DNA from: Ephydatia muelleri
Lineage: Eukaryota; Porifera; Demospongiae; Spongillida; Spongillidae
Direction of reading: 5' to 3'
Length of the DNA: 64,000 nt
NCBI GenBank assembly: GCA_013339895.1
Contig: JABACO010000003.1
Span: 15,478,634 to 15,542,633, forward strand
Part shown: one piece after another, positions 44,090 to 57,045 of the stretch
How positions within the stretch are numbered: position 1 is the stretch's first letter
Layout: each line of letters starts with the position of its first letter
The notes under the pieces: generated by a model
What the model saw: the letters and a program-made list of their open reading frames with translations, nothing else
Database searches by the model: none
What the model was told of the DNA's origin: nothing
Program-made: the position numbers and the translations under genes

Positions 44090-46132
44090 ACGTGGTCATC
44101 CTGTTGTTTTTTTCCACATTGAATTTCAAACATGCTTAATATACTCTAAAAATCGATTTGATTGTGATATGCATTTTTCATATTAAGCACCCTTTTACTA
44201 ACATCAAGACATTTAACCAACCATCCATAATTAAAAATTTATTCATAAATGTATTTAAAAGATGACGCAAGATATTTAAATATCATGTTAATACCTTTTA
44301 ATAATTCATGACGTCTACGATGAAACTTTGGCTCACATTGAACAGTAAAATAACGAAAATTTATAATACAGCGCTTCAGCGCGAGGGTGTGGCTACTGTG
44401 GTACGCCCACGCATATGTGCATGGATTAAAAAGTCAGTTATAAATCATGCAACGCATGCCGATAAGAACTGACCAAACATTCAGAAATCATGTGTGCACA
44501 CAATATATCTGTTATGCCTCATGGCAGTGTGCAATGTGATCAGTTCTTTTAATTTATCGTTTTCTACTTGAACCAGCTAGTAGCTCTAACCAAGGATTAT
44601 TAACTATTACAATTCTTGCTCGAACCCAGTGGGATATCCCACATGTCATTCTCTTTGTCAGTAGCACTCGCGGCATTAACTTTCAAAGTGGTTGTATGTT
44701 TCGACGCTTATACGTAAGTTCTATCAGTATACATAAAAAAAGCTCGGCGATTTTTATATAGACTCTATTGCCTGGTAACCTCGGACAGCGCTCAGTTACA
44801 ATTTCCACGCTTTTCTGGTTCATTTCACTAGTTACGAGCATTATCCGTGCATGCATGCATTGCGGTTGATGGTGCATGATCCAATTATGCTGTCATAGTC
44901 TGCGATTAATTAAATTAAGTTAATTGTGCATTATGCAAGACAATAAGGTGCAAGATAACATGACTGCACCGCTGCAGTAATGAATGCTTTGATGTGCAGT
45001 TTACCCTCTCTCCGCTGGGTAGTACATAACTACGTAGCTATTTGTTTATTTGACGTCACATGTTGTACGAGTAAATGATTTATTATTACCGATTACGTAT
45101 ACTAAACGAAAATAGCGTCATGTTCATAAGTCAATTTGTCATGGAGTGCTTGGGCACTTGAGAGTGGATAGCCAGGCGCCTAGCAATTAAATCATGCCGG
45201 TGATTTCACTCAGCCGCGACTATATACGCCTCCACGACAATGTCAACCTCTTTCAAGACCACTTCAGCGCTTTTCCTGTTCTCCTGCTCCAGCTGAGGCA
45301 TATGATCCGCCCCTGACGGAGTCCCATGCTAAAAGGAACGTCATTCAGCGCAACAGAGCCGTTACAGAGGCGTATAAGAATTGGCACATACTGAGATTCG
45401 CCACATTTTATATTTGAGTTTTCTCTACCCCATCACGAGCAAATAGTTATAGTTGGAGAAACAAAGAATAGGCGTATTTTTATGAACAGTAACAAATAAA
45501 GACATCAACTGCGCACAAATTTGAACAACTGAAACTACATGTAAGTCACGAACAAACAAGCCTCGCCCAATCTGACCACGCCCTTTGCCACCACACCCAC
45601 CTGATGCATGACAGTTATAAAATAGTTGTCCACCATGTTTTTTTTGTACTGCTATTTTTATTAATAGTATAAAACTAATTAAAAATCAAGTTTTAATAGC
45701 GTTAATGTAATTATGAAGCTAGTAACGGTAACTGAAGTAATTATCTTTAAAATTCAATCGAAGTGACAAGTATAAAACAAGAACTATGTGGATACCATCA
45801 AAAAATAGTAAAATGTATATTTGCTTTGCACCTCCAGTATCAGTTGAGGGGCAAGAAGTATTAGCATTGGAATACAATAATTAGGACATTGTGATACCGA
45901 TTTGTGTACATGTTTACGGAAAGCTCTTTTAATCAAGTCGAAGTGACAGATAATTATTTGTGATTATATTATTGCTGTTTCCAATACTATTTGATTTAGA
46001 TGAGCACGTTTCAGAGGTTGCAACTACTTTTGCATTTTTGGTTGTCTAAAAACAATCAAACAAAAAAAAATCGTTTACACGAAACGAGGTTTTGTCATTT
46101 ATTTGCTTGAATATTCGCAGAAAATTATGAAC
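44090..46132. other. No gene recognised
   Basis: AT-rich DNA. No open frame over 65 codons looks coding. 45200-45400 is less AT-rich but interrupted in all frames. Confidence 0.55.
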
Positions 46133-48610
46133 TTAAAATAACTCACTTTCAAAAATGGATACTGGGTAACTTTCTTGTAAGATATCAAGGACAAAAATTC
46201 CAAAACGAAACGTATGTAAATCCGATGTCCTTCGATTTCTGGATATGAGCAGCTCAATTCCTTTAACCAAGCAATGTGTAGTTTCAATGTATGATAGGAC
46301 TTTCCCTTTGAATTCAGCAAACTCAGCATGCAGGTTTTCATTGACAACAACAAAATTTCCGCCCAGGACTTCTTGCAATGGAAAATTACCATAAAACTCA
46401 CGGAAGTCTATCCATAGAGAGACATCTATGTCTTTACTCAATGCATATTCCTCTTGCTGCAGATCCAGTTCTGCGTTCTGTAGAGAATAAATAACAATAA
46501 AAGAGTGCATCACAACATTACCAAAATCAGCTACTGTAGAATTTACATCAAACTCTTCATCATCTTCTTTGGCTTCATAATATGATGTACATGCTCCTGA
46601 CCTCCATAGACGTGAAATGTTCGGAGAATACAACTGCTCCTCAAGTACAAATACAGGTTCCATTATTTCACGCTGCTCTGTACTGTGACTTTGCTGTTCT
46701 TCATTCTGACATCCTTGCTCCTTGTCGTTATCATTTTCTTCATGATGAACACTGTCACCCATACCTTTTCCATTAGCTGCCTCTTGTTCACCTGCACACT
46801 CACTGTCACTGTTGTCTAATTCTTCAACTTCATCCACAATGTTGTCGTCAACTACTGGATCAAGATAACGCTTAAGGCGAGCACAGTGGATGGTTTGCTT
46901 TACTAGTTTTCCCTCCAATGTTTTCAGGCAATATCTACCCTTGCCCAGGTATTTTTGAATGATGTAAACACCAAGCCATGGTTTCTCTATTTTGCCTCCC
47001 ATTCTGGCCTATTCCTTGCAATGGACTTCAACACCTTGTCCCCCACCTTAAATATAGAATTTGTGTTGTGTTTTTTATTATAGTGTAGCTTCTGTCTGGT
47101 TTGTGCACAGAGAATGTTCTGTGTAGCTTTGGCACGATATTGTTCCTGAAGATTGATAAGAGCATCAATATGTTTCAGATGCTCAGGTTCTGTAAGAATT
47201 TGTGGCAATGAGCTACCACCCACAACACGTTCCACCTGCACATGAACTGGGAGCTTAGCCTCCCGAAAATGCATTAGAAAAAAAGGTGTATAGCCAGTAG
47301 AAGCATGAATGGATGTCCTGTAAATAATCATATTTAATATTATTATGCAAATACAGAATGCTTCATACCTGTGCTAAACATGACTTTCTCAATATGATCA
47401 TCCCAGTTTTGTTTTTTCATTTACAACTTGAATCAGGGAACCTTTTAGTGTTTGGTTAAACCTCTCTGTCAATCCATTTGTCTGCAAATGATATGCACTA
47501 GCAACTCTGTGCTCAGTGCCTGTTAACTTCAGAAGATGATTAACAACCTTACAATTGAAATAAATACAGCATAATTTATTTATACATAATAATGCATGTA
47601 TAACTTGACAAGAGAACAGCATAAAGCCTTGATATACATATCGCTGATCATGTAAATATAATGATGTATCAGTTACACTAATGTAAATAAAAAATGAATA
47701 ATTATAATATATAACTATTTGGAATCATTACTGCGCAAAGGGACCTTACATTTTTCAAGAGATTACAAATTTAGTTTCTTGTAAATGTCATTTTCACATT
47801 AATTCTTAACCCAAGAACCTCTTATGGAGTCTCCCTCTCCTTCGACCCATGCAACCAGACAACCCTCCCCCTCCCACCCCCTCAAGACCCTCATCTCTTG
47901 TAATCCCTCTGACCCATGCAACCAGACAACCCTCCCCTCCCACCTCAAGACCCTCATCTCGTGTAATCCCTCTGACCCATGCGACCAGACAACCCTCCCC
48001 TCTCACCATGTAAGGATGATGACAATGCCATATGTTTCAGACCACTGAAGTGTTACATTTGTTCGATAATGTGCGTGTGGACATACCCGATTACAAAACT
48101 CAGTCCCTTGATCAGATATTGCTACATCAGGACACCCATGACGAAGAATGAGGTCATTAAGAAACTCAGCAACATTAATGGCTTCTTTTGTTGGAGATGC
48201 ACGCGCTTCTGGCCACTTCGAAAAATAATCTGTCACAACTATAACATACTTGTTACCGTTGTTGGCAGAGGTCTATTCCTATCTGCTTCCAGCTACTGTT
48301 GGGAACTGGTACAGGGTGCAGCTCTTCAGCTGGATGATCAAACTTTCTTTTCGTCTTCTGACATTGATCACAATGCTGCACCTGGCATACACAAAAATAG
48401 TTTTTAAACAGAAGAACACGAGATGCTGACAGTAGTAGAAATGACAAGATAAATAACTTACCCAAATTCTCACATCCTTTTCTTTTGCGCAATCTTTGCA
48501 AGCGTTCTGTCGCGACCTTCATGGTTTCCCGCTAGTCCGATGTGACAACCATTAATTATCTGCTTCCTTGTCTTTGCGTTTTTTATATAAAGAGAAAGCA
48601 CATCCCCCAT
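46133..48610 (-). pseudogene. Ty3/gypsy-type integrase gene with introns, decayed
   Basis: In order on the minus strand: CHIGLAGNHEGRDRTLAKI (His pair of the HHCC finger, ~48560), HCDQCQKTKRKFDHPAEEL (Cys pair), SSWKQIGIDL, VVTDYFSKWPEARASPTKE (core strand), LILRHGCPDVAISDQGTEFC (catalytic Asp), ASAYHLQTNGLTERFNQTLK (catalytic Glu), ASTGYTPFFLMHFREAKLPV, then RYCLKTLEGKLVKQTIHCAR (C-terminal region) and an acidic tail. Introns separate several blocks (for example ~48490-48385 and 48095-~47625). Frameshifts near 48270, 47415 and 47000 break it. Integrases of this type with introns are usually host-captured or long-resident genes; this copy is dead. A ~230-residue C-terminal extension of unknown nature follows (to 46133). 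Confidence 0.65.
47837..48005 (+). repeat. ~63-bp minisatellite, 2.6 copies
   Basis: GACCCATGCAACCAGACAAC followed by CCTCCCCTCCCACCTCAAGA and TCTCGTGTAATCCCTCT repeats with few changes, inside an intron of the integrase pseudogene. Confidence 0.85.
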
Positions 48611-48844
48611 TCTTTAAATCTGAACAGATTAATCTATACAGCTGCCCATCTTGCACTCGATACTGCTTTGCTCTTTAGCGAATGGCACACTTATCTTGTT
48701 TAGTTGCATCCTGCCTGAGGGTAGCTTCCACGTGCGATGTAGTTTAGAGTTATATCGTATACATCCTTTTCGTCTTCTGCCCTCTTTTCCATCGTCTCGC
48801 TACAATCACACTAATAATCAACTTTTGTCGCCTCAAACACGAGG

Positions 48845-48975
48845 GTACCGAAACTCCTAAAGGATGCCAAAAATCCCGTAGGAAATTTGGAATGGGGGTG
48901 CCAAGAATCCTAGGATATTTGGAACGGGGGTGCCAATTATTGGGGGTGCCGATTATCCCATGACACCCCCTCCAC
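48845..48975 (+). repeat. Dispersed repeat, inverted copy of ~42945-43105
   Basis: Internal words GGGGGTGCCAAGAATCCTAG and GGAACGGGGGTGCCAATTAT; related to 42.95-43.1 kb in opposite orientation. Followed by C-rich simple sequence to ~49015. Confidence 0.6.
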
Positions 48976-49148
48976 CCCACCCCCCATCCACCCCATCCTC
49001 TCCACCCCACCATTTACCAAATTTTTTCACAACTCATCGGTTCCCATATGGGAAAGTTGGTCCCCTATCCCCTATTTTGGGAAGGGATCTGTTCGGAAAT
49101 TAGCTTTAGCGTGTGTAACACATAACACGGCTGTTTCGAACAGAACCG

Positions 49149-49341
49149 TATTCCGATGAATAAGGGGCTCATTACGTATTCCGATGAATAAGGGGCTCAT
49201 TACGTATTCCGATGAATAAGGGGCTCATTACGTATTCCGATGAATAAGGGGCTCATTACGTATTCCGATGAATAAGGGGCTCATTACGTATTCCGATGAA
49301 TAAGGGGCTCATTACGTATTCCGATGAATAAGGGGCTCATT
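49149..49341 (+). repeat. 28-bp tandem repeat, seven near-identical copies
   Basis: ATTCCGATGAATAAGGGGCT followed by CATTACGT repeats seven times with essentially no differences, indicating very recent expansion. Non-coding. No gene between 48.6 and 49.84 kb. Confidence 0.95.
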
Positions 49342-49839
49342 AACTCTTTCGCGGGCAAAGTCAATTATTGCGGTACACATGTAGCGCGAAATAAGCTTTC
49401 CGCGTTGCAGAAAAACGTGGTTTGCAAACAACTTACACTAATACATGCAACCAGGAAACAACTGATTAATGTGTTGTTGACTACAAAGTGTTAACTGTTT
49501 AGATAAACAGAGTGGCTTTAGAATAGCACCTGCCGCGCAATATTCCGTGAGAGTATATGGTTATGGCCCTAAACGCTATTTTGTTACTTCACGCTTATTA
49601 AGAAATACCGTTATTGTTAGTCGACATTCATTTCAGCACTATAGTCTAGAAAAAAATAAAATCTGTGCGCACTGTCAAGGCGCCATTTTTCTGTCTACTA
49701 ACCCCGCGCAGGTCACGGTTTCTGCGGTCCTATTTTGACTAACATGAAGCACTCGAACTGCAAACGAGCCTGAGAGTTGGGCATGAAAAGTATCTTTCCA
49801 TAAAGAGGGATCATTGCACATCGTATATGTCTAGTTTAC

Positions 49840-52070
49840 TATGCCTAGAAATATTTTCTGGTGGGACTGATGCTTTTATGGCATGTGATACTCTTCCACC
49901 TCTCATTGATATGGATATAGCAGGGGGACATGTGGAGAAGGTGGCTAGGCGTATCCAAGGAGGAGCTGGTCCTGGAGGGTCAGATGCGAGTCAGTGGCAG
50001 AACTACCTTTTAAGGTATGGAGCCCATAGTGCTAAATTACGTGATGCAATGGCAGAATTGGCTAGAAAAATAGCACACAATGTTGTGAACTGGGTAGACA
50101 TTTGTGCTTTGATGTCAAGTCGTTTGATAGCTCTTGACAAGTGCCCAGGGGTTAGGCCTATAGCCATCAGGGGAGGAACCTAGACGGATTTTATGCAAAG
50201 TTCTCGCTATGGCCACAGGAAGTGATGTTGTAGATTTATGTGGAGTGAGGCAGCTATGTTCTAGATTGAAAGCAGGAATTGAGGGATCAGTCCATGCAAT
50301 AAGAAAACTCTATGAAGAACACTGTGGACATGGTTGGGGGCTGCTTCAGGTGGATGCAAAAAATGCTTTTAGCTCTTTGAATAGAGCAGCAGCTTTATGA
50401 AACGTTTGGGTGCAGTGGCCCAGATGTGCTCGTTTCCTGTTTAACACCTACCGTGGATATGCTCCACTAATTTTGCATGACTACCCAACCATTATATACA
50501 GTAAAGGAGTAGGTCAAGGGGATCCACTCTCCATGCTTATGTATGACACTGCTTTGACACCTCTCATAAAATCACTTGAGGATGCAGAGTTTACGCAGAA
50601 TTGGTCTTTGCGTATGTGGTTTGAAAAGCTGTGCCAATTATGGCCAAGTTATGGCTACTATCCCGAACCAAAGAAGACAGTGATTGTTGTGGATAAAAAG
50701 GATGAGGAATCTGCAAATGCCTGTTTCATAATTCTGGCATAAAGGTCGTCAATGATTACCGTTTCCTTGATGGATTTATTGGCAGCAAAGAGCTCACTAA
50801 CCATGCAGTTTATTGAAGATAACATTGATGCTTGGTTGGTGTGTGTTGTTGATATACTAGCATGGGCTGCAGAACTACAACTTCAAGCTGCGTATGCTGC
50901 TATAACAAAATCTCTGCAGTTTGAATGCTCATTTGTACAGTGAATCATACCAAACTGTGAATCTTCTTTTGCTCTACTGCAAGATAAGATAAACACAACC
51001 TTTTGGCCTGCAGTTTTTAGTACTGACATATCACAGCTAGAACTACGCCTGTTCACACTACCTGCTCGGATGGGAGGAATGGGTGTTAACGACCCTGTTG
51101 AAGCAGCAAGAACAGCCTTTATTACATCCAGAGCATACACTGATGTAATTGTTACAGCAATGAAAGGCAAGGGAGATTTCTCAGTATATGATCACTTGCA
51201 GCAGATGACACAGCCAAAGAAAGAGATGAATCATGAGATTAAAGGATTTCAAGAAGATAAGCTAACCTCAATACTGACATCTCTGAGTGATGGGAAGAAA
51301 TGAGCAATTCAAAGAGTAGTAAAGGGCAAGACATCCACCTGGCTGACTGCACTACCAGTATCCCACTCCCACTTTGACCTCTCACCATCAGAATTTCGTG
51401 ATGCTTTGGCTATTAGATATCACCAACCACTATCAAACTTGCCTGCTGACTGTGATGGATTTGGTGGAGAGTTTACCCTTCAGCATGCTTTGGACTGCAG
51501 AATTGGTGGTTTGATCATCCAATGGCACAATGAGGTGAGAGATGCTTTTGGTGACCTTGCATCCATTGCATTTAGGGATGTGATAAGAGTCTAACCAATT
51601 GTGAGAGATGCTGATCCTGTGAGAGGTCTTCCTGCCTTGGTAGCTGATCTTGGTGTGAGAGGATTGTGGGCTGCCCAGACTGAGGCGTTATTTGATATTC
51701 ATGTCATGAACATTGACGCCAAAAAGCTTCATGACAGAGTTAGCTTCACGAGCAAGGACACCATCAATTGAGGTGACAAAAGGGGTGAAAGATGCATGTC
51801 TAGCCTCAACAGCATCCAGCTATTTCTTTTTCTTCTCATTCTCAGCTGATAAGAGAACAGAATCAACAGTGTGGCTAGTATATGACAGCAACAAAAATAG
51901 CATTGAAGTGGAAAAAAACACTAAGTGAAGTGACTGGATGGGTAAGGGCGATGTTGGCATTTGCTGTACTAAGAGCCACAAATCTGTGCATAAGAGGAAG
52001 CAGAGTGAAATGGAGGAGTGCAGTTCACATGGATGGTGGGGCTGGACTACCCACATCAGTTTATGAATAG
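49840..52070 (+). pseudogene. Non-LTR retroelement, RT to C-terminus (copy B)
   Basis: Reads GGHVEKVARRIQGGAGPGGS, MSSRLIALDKCPGVRPIAIR, LCGVRQLCSRLKAGIEGSVH, WGLLQVDAKNAFSSLNRA, YSKGVGQGDPLSMLMYDTAL (RT core), then QNWSLRMWFEKLCQLWPSYG with the YADD box and its surroundings deleted, LFTLPARMGGMGVNDPVEAA, FTLQHALDCRIGGLIIQWHN (zinc region, Cys lost), and the terminal LRATNLCIRGSRVKWRSAVH ending at a stop at 52068. Same broad family as copy A. At least five stops or frameshifts. 3' flank to ~52190 is AT-rich. Confidence 0.75.
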
Positions 52071-52194
52071 AATTTGTATGTGCTATTATGTGTGTGCATG
52101 TGCTTGAGTATGTTATTTATTTTTCATTTGTACTTTATTCATTTATATTAATTATTAAGAATTCTTACTAAAAATAATTTTCATCCCCAGTTCA

Positions 52195-54775
52195 GATGCA
52201 AGCCAAGATCTTCCTACATTTGACCAGGTATGCCAATTGAACCACCCTACTTTATGCTACATTTTAGCTAAAGCCAGGCCAGCATTTGCAAGAGCCCTCT
52301 CATCATCCTTAGGAGATGTACAAAAAAACACTGAAGATGCATGGCTGAAGCTCTTCATGCTTCCGAAGTGTGTTCTCCCATCCTTGAGGCACAAAGGGAA
52401 TCACAACCCACACAAATCAATAGAGTCTCTCTGCAACATGTGGTTGAATAACGATCTGACTACCCTTTGGAAGATGGTAAAAAGCTGGGAAAGCAACCAG
52501 AATGCCTCAATGGAGACCACATCTTGTAGAAAAGTAATTAGTTCTGCAGTTTCTCTCGGCCGTCAGGAATGACAGGTAAAGCCTGTCGGATGCTGTTATC
52601 TGGTGGCATTACACCAAATAACGACACAACCTGGCGCTTATTGCAGGCCAAGCATCCATCTTGCCCACCCCCAGTGTCCCCAGATGTTACTTCTGAGCCT
52701 ATCACACTAAATCCTTCCTTTAACATACTCCCAATCTTGAGATCCTTTCCTAAAGGAACCTCTCCAGGCCGTTTGGGTCTTTCTGTTCAACACCTTTTGG
52801 ATACCATCCATGTATCTGTTCCTCTTCACAAATCAATAGGTACCTCCCTTAAGGGTATTGTGAACCTTCTAGCCTCTGGAAAGGTCCCTGTGCGTGTGTT
52901 GGCAGGAGGCAAACTGATAGCACTAGATAAGAGCAAGAAAGGTAGCCACCAGATGTTAGGCCCATAGCAGTGGGGGAAACATTACGTAGGCTTACAGGGA
53001 AATGTATATGCACCATCTTAAGGAACAAGTTCTCTTCATTCTTTGAACCCTCACAATTCAGGGTTGCATGTAAAGCAGGTGCAGAGAAGATCGTACACAG
53101 CGTGAGGAGGTGTATTGAAGACAATTGGTTAAATGGCGACTTCGCAGTTTTCAAGGTGGACATGTTGAATGCCTTTAACATGGTATCTAAGCAGGCAGTC
53201 TTGGATGAGTGTGCTACATTCTTCCCTGAGCTTCTACCATGGGTCTCATGGTGCTATGGATCTCATAGTTCATTGTGGCACCCTATGGGCCGGGTAAGTT
53301 CTCAGTCAGGAGTACAGCAAGATGACCCACTGGGCCGTATGCTATTTGCCTGGTCCTCTTACCAGCATAGAAGTAGATGACAACTGTCTCCACCTCATAC
53401 TGGAACCTTGGTATCTTGATGATGGAGTCCTTGCAGGGGAGAGGTCTGCAGTAATACGTGCACTGCACCTTATTGAAGAGCTTGGTCCACACTTGGGGCT
53501 TCACATAAACTTTTCCAAGTGTGAATTTTTCAGCAGGAATGGTAACTCACATTTTCCTCCAGTGGTGGAGTCATCTCTCCTTCCAAACCTGGACATTCTA
53601 GGGGTCCCCATTGGGGATTTGTGCACTGTTCTCACTTCATTGCGAGAAATGTGCAACCCCCACAACCCTGCTTAAAGCCATTGTGCCGACTATCTGAAGC
53701 TCTTTGATGAAGAGGCAACGTTATGCTTCACCTCCTGCATTGCAGTAGATGTCCCTGACCCTAGTTGGCAGCAAGCACAACTTAGTCCAAGTCTGGGTGG
53801 GCTTGGCTTTCGCTCACTTGCTCTGCACTCTTCTGCTGCTTTCATAGCCTCCTTTGCTTCATCAGGATTTTGTAGTCCAGACAAAATCCACATGCTCCAG
53901 GCTGTGACACGCTTCAATGCACAAGTTCACCCTCAAGAGTCAACCACGGCTGAGACGGTTCTTGCCTGCCCCCTCTGCAGAGAGCTCTGTGTCTAAGAAG
54001 CTGGATAATCATGCTTTCCAATCTCTGCTATCTTCCTCCTCCCAAGTAAATAAGGCTAGAATCCTTTCGGTTTCTGCCCCTCATGCAGGTTCTTGGAATT
54101 CAGCAATCCCTTCTACTGGTCTGGATTTGCATCTGGACTCTGCTGAATGCCAGGTAGCTCTTAGATGGTGGTTAGGTCTTGACACGTCAGGCGGCTCCCA
54201 GTGCCCTCTTTGTCCCGACATTGCCCTTGACCCTCTAGGACACCATGCAGCCACTTGTAGACATGGTGGTGATGTGGTTACATGGCACAACCGCTTGCGA
54301 GATACCTTGGCCAACTTCTGTCATTGGGCCCACCTTTCTGTGCAGGTCGAAGTAGGGTATGGCTTAGCTAGGGACCATATCAACTCCCGTCCTGCAGATA
54401 TCCTGGTTCAGGGATGGGACAGGGGAAAGCCAACAGCCTTTGACGTTACAGTCACTTCACCCCTTACTCCCATATCCCTGAACAATGCCAGTGCATCGGT
54501 GGGGGCAGCAGCATATGCGGCTGAATGCAGAAAGCATGCAGCCAATGACACCATGTGCCAGGAGTTGGGATGGTTATGTATCCCCTTAGCTGTGGAAACA
54601 TATGGCAATTGGGGGAAGGAGTGCTTTTTCCCAGCTCGCTTCTCTGCTTTCCATCAGCCAGGCCATCCCCAAACCCAAAATGTTGTCTGAAATCTATAGT
54701 CGCCTCAACATGTCCCTGGTGAGGTCTGTGGCAAGGGCCATCGTGGGAAGGGAAGCTGTCCAAGGGTAGATTAGT
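52195..54775 (+). pseudogene. Non-LTR retroelement with CCHC and PD-D endonuclease-like region (copy C)
   Basis: A different lineage from copies A and B. N-terminal: LPTFDQVCQLNHPTLCYILA, LFMLPKCVLPSLRHKG. RT: LLASGKVPVRVLAGGKLIAL, RPIAVGETLRRLTGKCICTI, FAVFKVDMLNAFNMVSKQAV, SSQSGVQQDDPLGRMLF and catalytic box WYLDDGVLAG (~53410). Then SLGGLGFRSLALHSSAAF, zinc motif CPLCPDIALDPLGHHAATC, and nuclease-like RPADILVQGWDRGKPTAFDV. The QQDD replaces the usual QQGD. Frameshifts near 52570, 52950, 53350, 53670 and 54640 break the ORF. The order RT, CCHC, restriction-like endonuclease is that of R2/NeSL/HERO-type elements, which nick a target and prime on it. Confidence 0.75.
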
Positions 54776-54918
54776 GGAACTGTAGGTTGATTAGTTGTGT
54801 TTGTAAGTAGAACTGTAGATTCATTAAAATAAATAGCATTGCAATAATGTGTCTGCATTGTACATGTAATGCACACAAAGGAGTACATGAATACAAGTAC
54901 AATACAACTTAACACGCT

Positions 54919-57045
54919 TTAAAATTCTACATTGTCTTTGATGGGTAGGCATCTACCCAGGATGGCCCTTGAGATGGCTCGGACGAGGGTGAAGTTTAGC
55001 CTGCCATACATTTCACCCAAGACTTGGCTCTTGTGGCAGGAAGAGGTGGTGGCGATGCACGCTGCAAGGCGGGAGAAGGTGGCTTGAGCTTCTTTGCCCC
55101 AGTTGCTGTATGTCTCTACAGCGAGTGCAACACAAACCCATCCCAGCTCAGAGCACTTGGGGTCATTGACTCTGTGCTTTCGCACCTCTGCCTCAAGTGC
55201 TGCTGCCCCCACTGATATGCTTGCCTCAGGGAGAATGGAGACAGACAATGGGGATGTTATGGTCACATCGAAGGCTGCATGCCTTCCTCTGTCCCAATCC
55301 AATGCAAGTATGTCAGCTGGTCGAGTACGGCTGTGATCAGGTGCAATACCACTGCCTTTCTCCACCCTCACCACCTGGGTGGCACGACGACAGAATTCCA
55401 GCACTAGATCTCTCAGGCGATTGTGACGAGAGACCACATCTTCCCCTCGCTTGCAAGTGGTGGCATGATTGCCCAGCTGGTCAAGTGCTGTATCTGGACA
55501 TAAAGAGCAGGAGGTTTGTCTTGCAGTGTCCACCCCTAACCACCATTTCACAGCTGTCTGTAGCTCAATGGGTCAAGATGGAGATCCAGAGTGACTAACA
55601 GCCAAGATGAAGCATGTGGGGCTGACGTGGATAAAAGACGTGCCTTGTCTGCAGGTAGTGATGCTTCATAAAGTACTGAGAATTGATGATCCTCTATCTT
55701 CGTGGATAGTGCTCTCTGCTGCATGGGTGAAGCCAATATGGATGCCGCAGTAACCATCTCGGACGGAGTGTGATAGTCGGTCGCGGTCGAAACAATACTG
55801 TTGAAAACTATCAACCGCGCGAGCAAGGTGTTTGTAATCCCATTAGCAAAACCAAAAGAACAAAGAAAGGCAATGTAGGCAGCCGAAGAGTGGTGAGAAA
55901 CAGGGCGGAGTCCCAAACCACCATGGCTTAAACTGAGCTGAGCCTATTGCCACGTCAAATTGGATACTGGAACTGCAGTGCACAGGGTAAAGCACTCTCT
56001 AACTTCTGCATCAAATAGTTGCAAAGGGTCAAAGGCTAGACTAGGAGGTGTTGCTCTAGCCAAATAGACCAGCTTACAATAACCTCCACACATTCTCAAG
56101 AGGATCAGGGCAACCTGAGAATCAAAGCAAGCCACTTCTACCAGCCTTGACAACAGCCTCAGTACGCTTGGAGGCAATGTAACTGGTGCAGAAAAGGTAG
56201 TCCCGAATTGGGGCACCAAGTATGAACAGGTGTGGCACATGAGAGACCTTCATACCTAATGGGAACATGGCGATGTCATTTTTTCTGAAAAGCAATCACT
56301 TTGGCAAGTTAATGTGCAGGCCCAGTGATTGTCGAAGTGCGTCAATTAATGATAGAGCATGGAGAATAGCTGAATTTCTACTAGCTAGCACACCATCATC
56401 CAGAAACCAAGCATTAAAAAGCAGTGCAAGGCAATCATCATCAGTGGCAATGGCCATTGTTATCTTCCGCAAGACCAAAGAAAAGAATAAAGGGCCCAGT
56501 GGATCACCCTGCTGAACTCCTGATTGTGATGACAGATGACCCAAAGGGTTCCACAAGAGGGGATGAGAGCCATAGCACCAAGAAGTCCATGGAAGGAGTT
56601 CTGGGAAATGAATGGCACATTGATCCAGGAGGGCTTGCCTAGACACAAGGTTGAAGGCATTACGCATGTCCACCTTCACCACAGCAAAGTCATCATCCTC
56701 CCAGTGTTCCTCCATGCATGTTCTAAGGCCATGAATTACCTTCTCAGTTCCTGAAGGGCAGGCAACTCCCAACTGAAGAGGTTGGAAGAATTCAGTGTCA
56801 GTGTGTTTAGTAAGGGTGCACAAGCACTTCCCTGTCAGCCTCCTCAGAACTTCGCCCACAGCAATGGGTCTGATATCATTGGCACTACCTTCTTTTAGCT
56901 TGTTCAAAGCAGTCAGATTGCCACCTGCTAGGTATTTGGAGACCAGGGGAGGTGCCTTACCTGATGCAAGAAGGGTCACTATGTCCCTGAGGGAGGAACA
57001 TATGGAGGTAGGCAGAGGCAAATTATTAATGTACAAACAAGCTCA
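54919..57045 (-). pseudogene. Non-LTR retroelement, relative of copy C, opposite strand (copy D)
   Basis: RT part (57036-56296) is one open frame: DIVTLLASGKAPPLVSKYLA, RPIAVGEVLRRLTGKCLCTL, FAVVKVDMRNAFNLVSRQAL, SSQSGVQQGDPLGPLFFSLV, AWFLDDGVLAS. Then, across frameshifts, SHGGLGLRPVSHHSSAAYIA, the zinc motif (CSLCPDTALDQLGNHATTC) and RPADILALDWDRGRHAAFDV, ending KDNVEF and stop at 54919. It is 5'-truncated near 57045 and lies tail to tail with copy C, only ~145 bp apart. Frame changes near 56280, 55960 and 55550. The two copies share the same domain order and many motifs but are clearly diverged. Confidence 0.78.
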
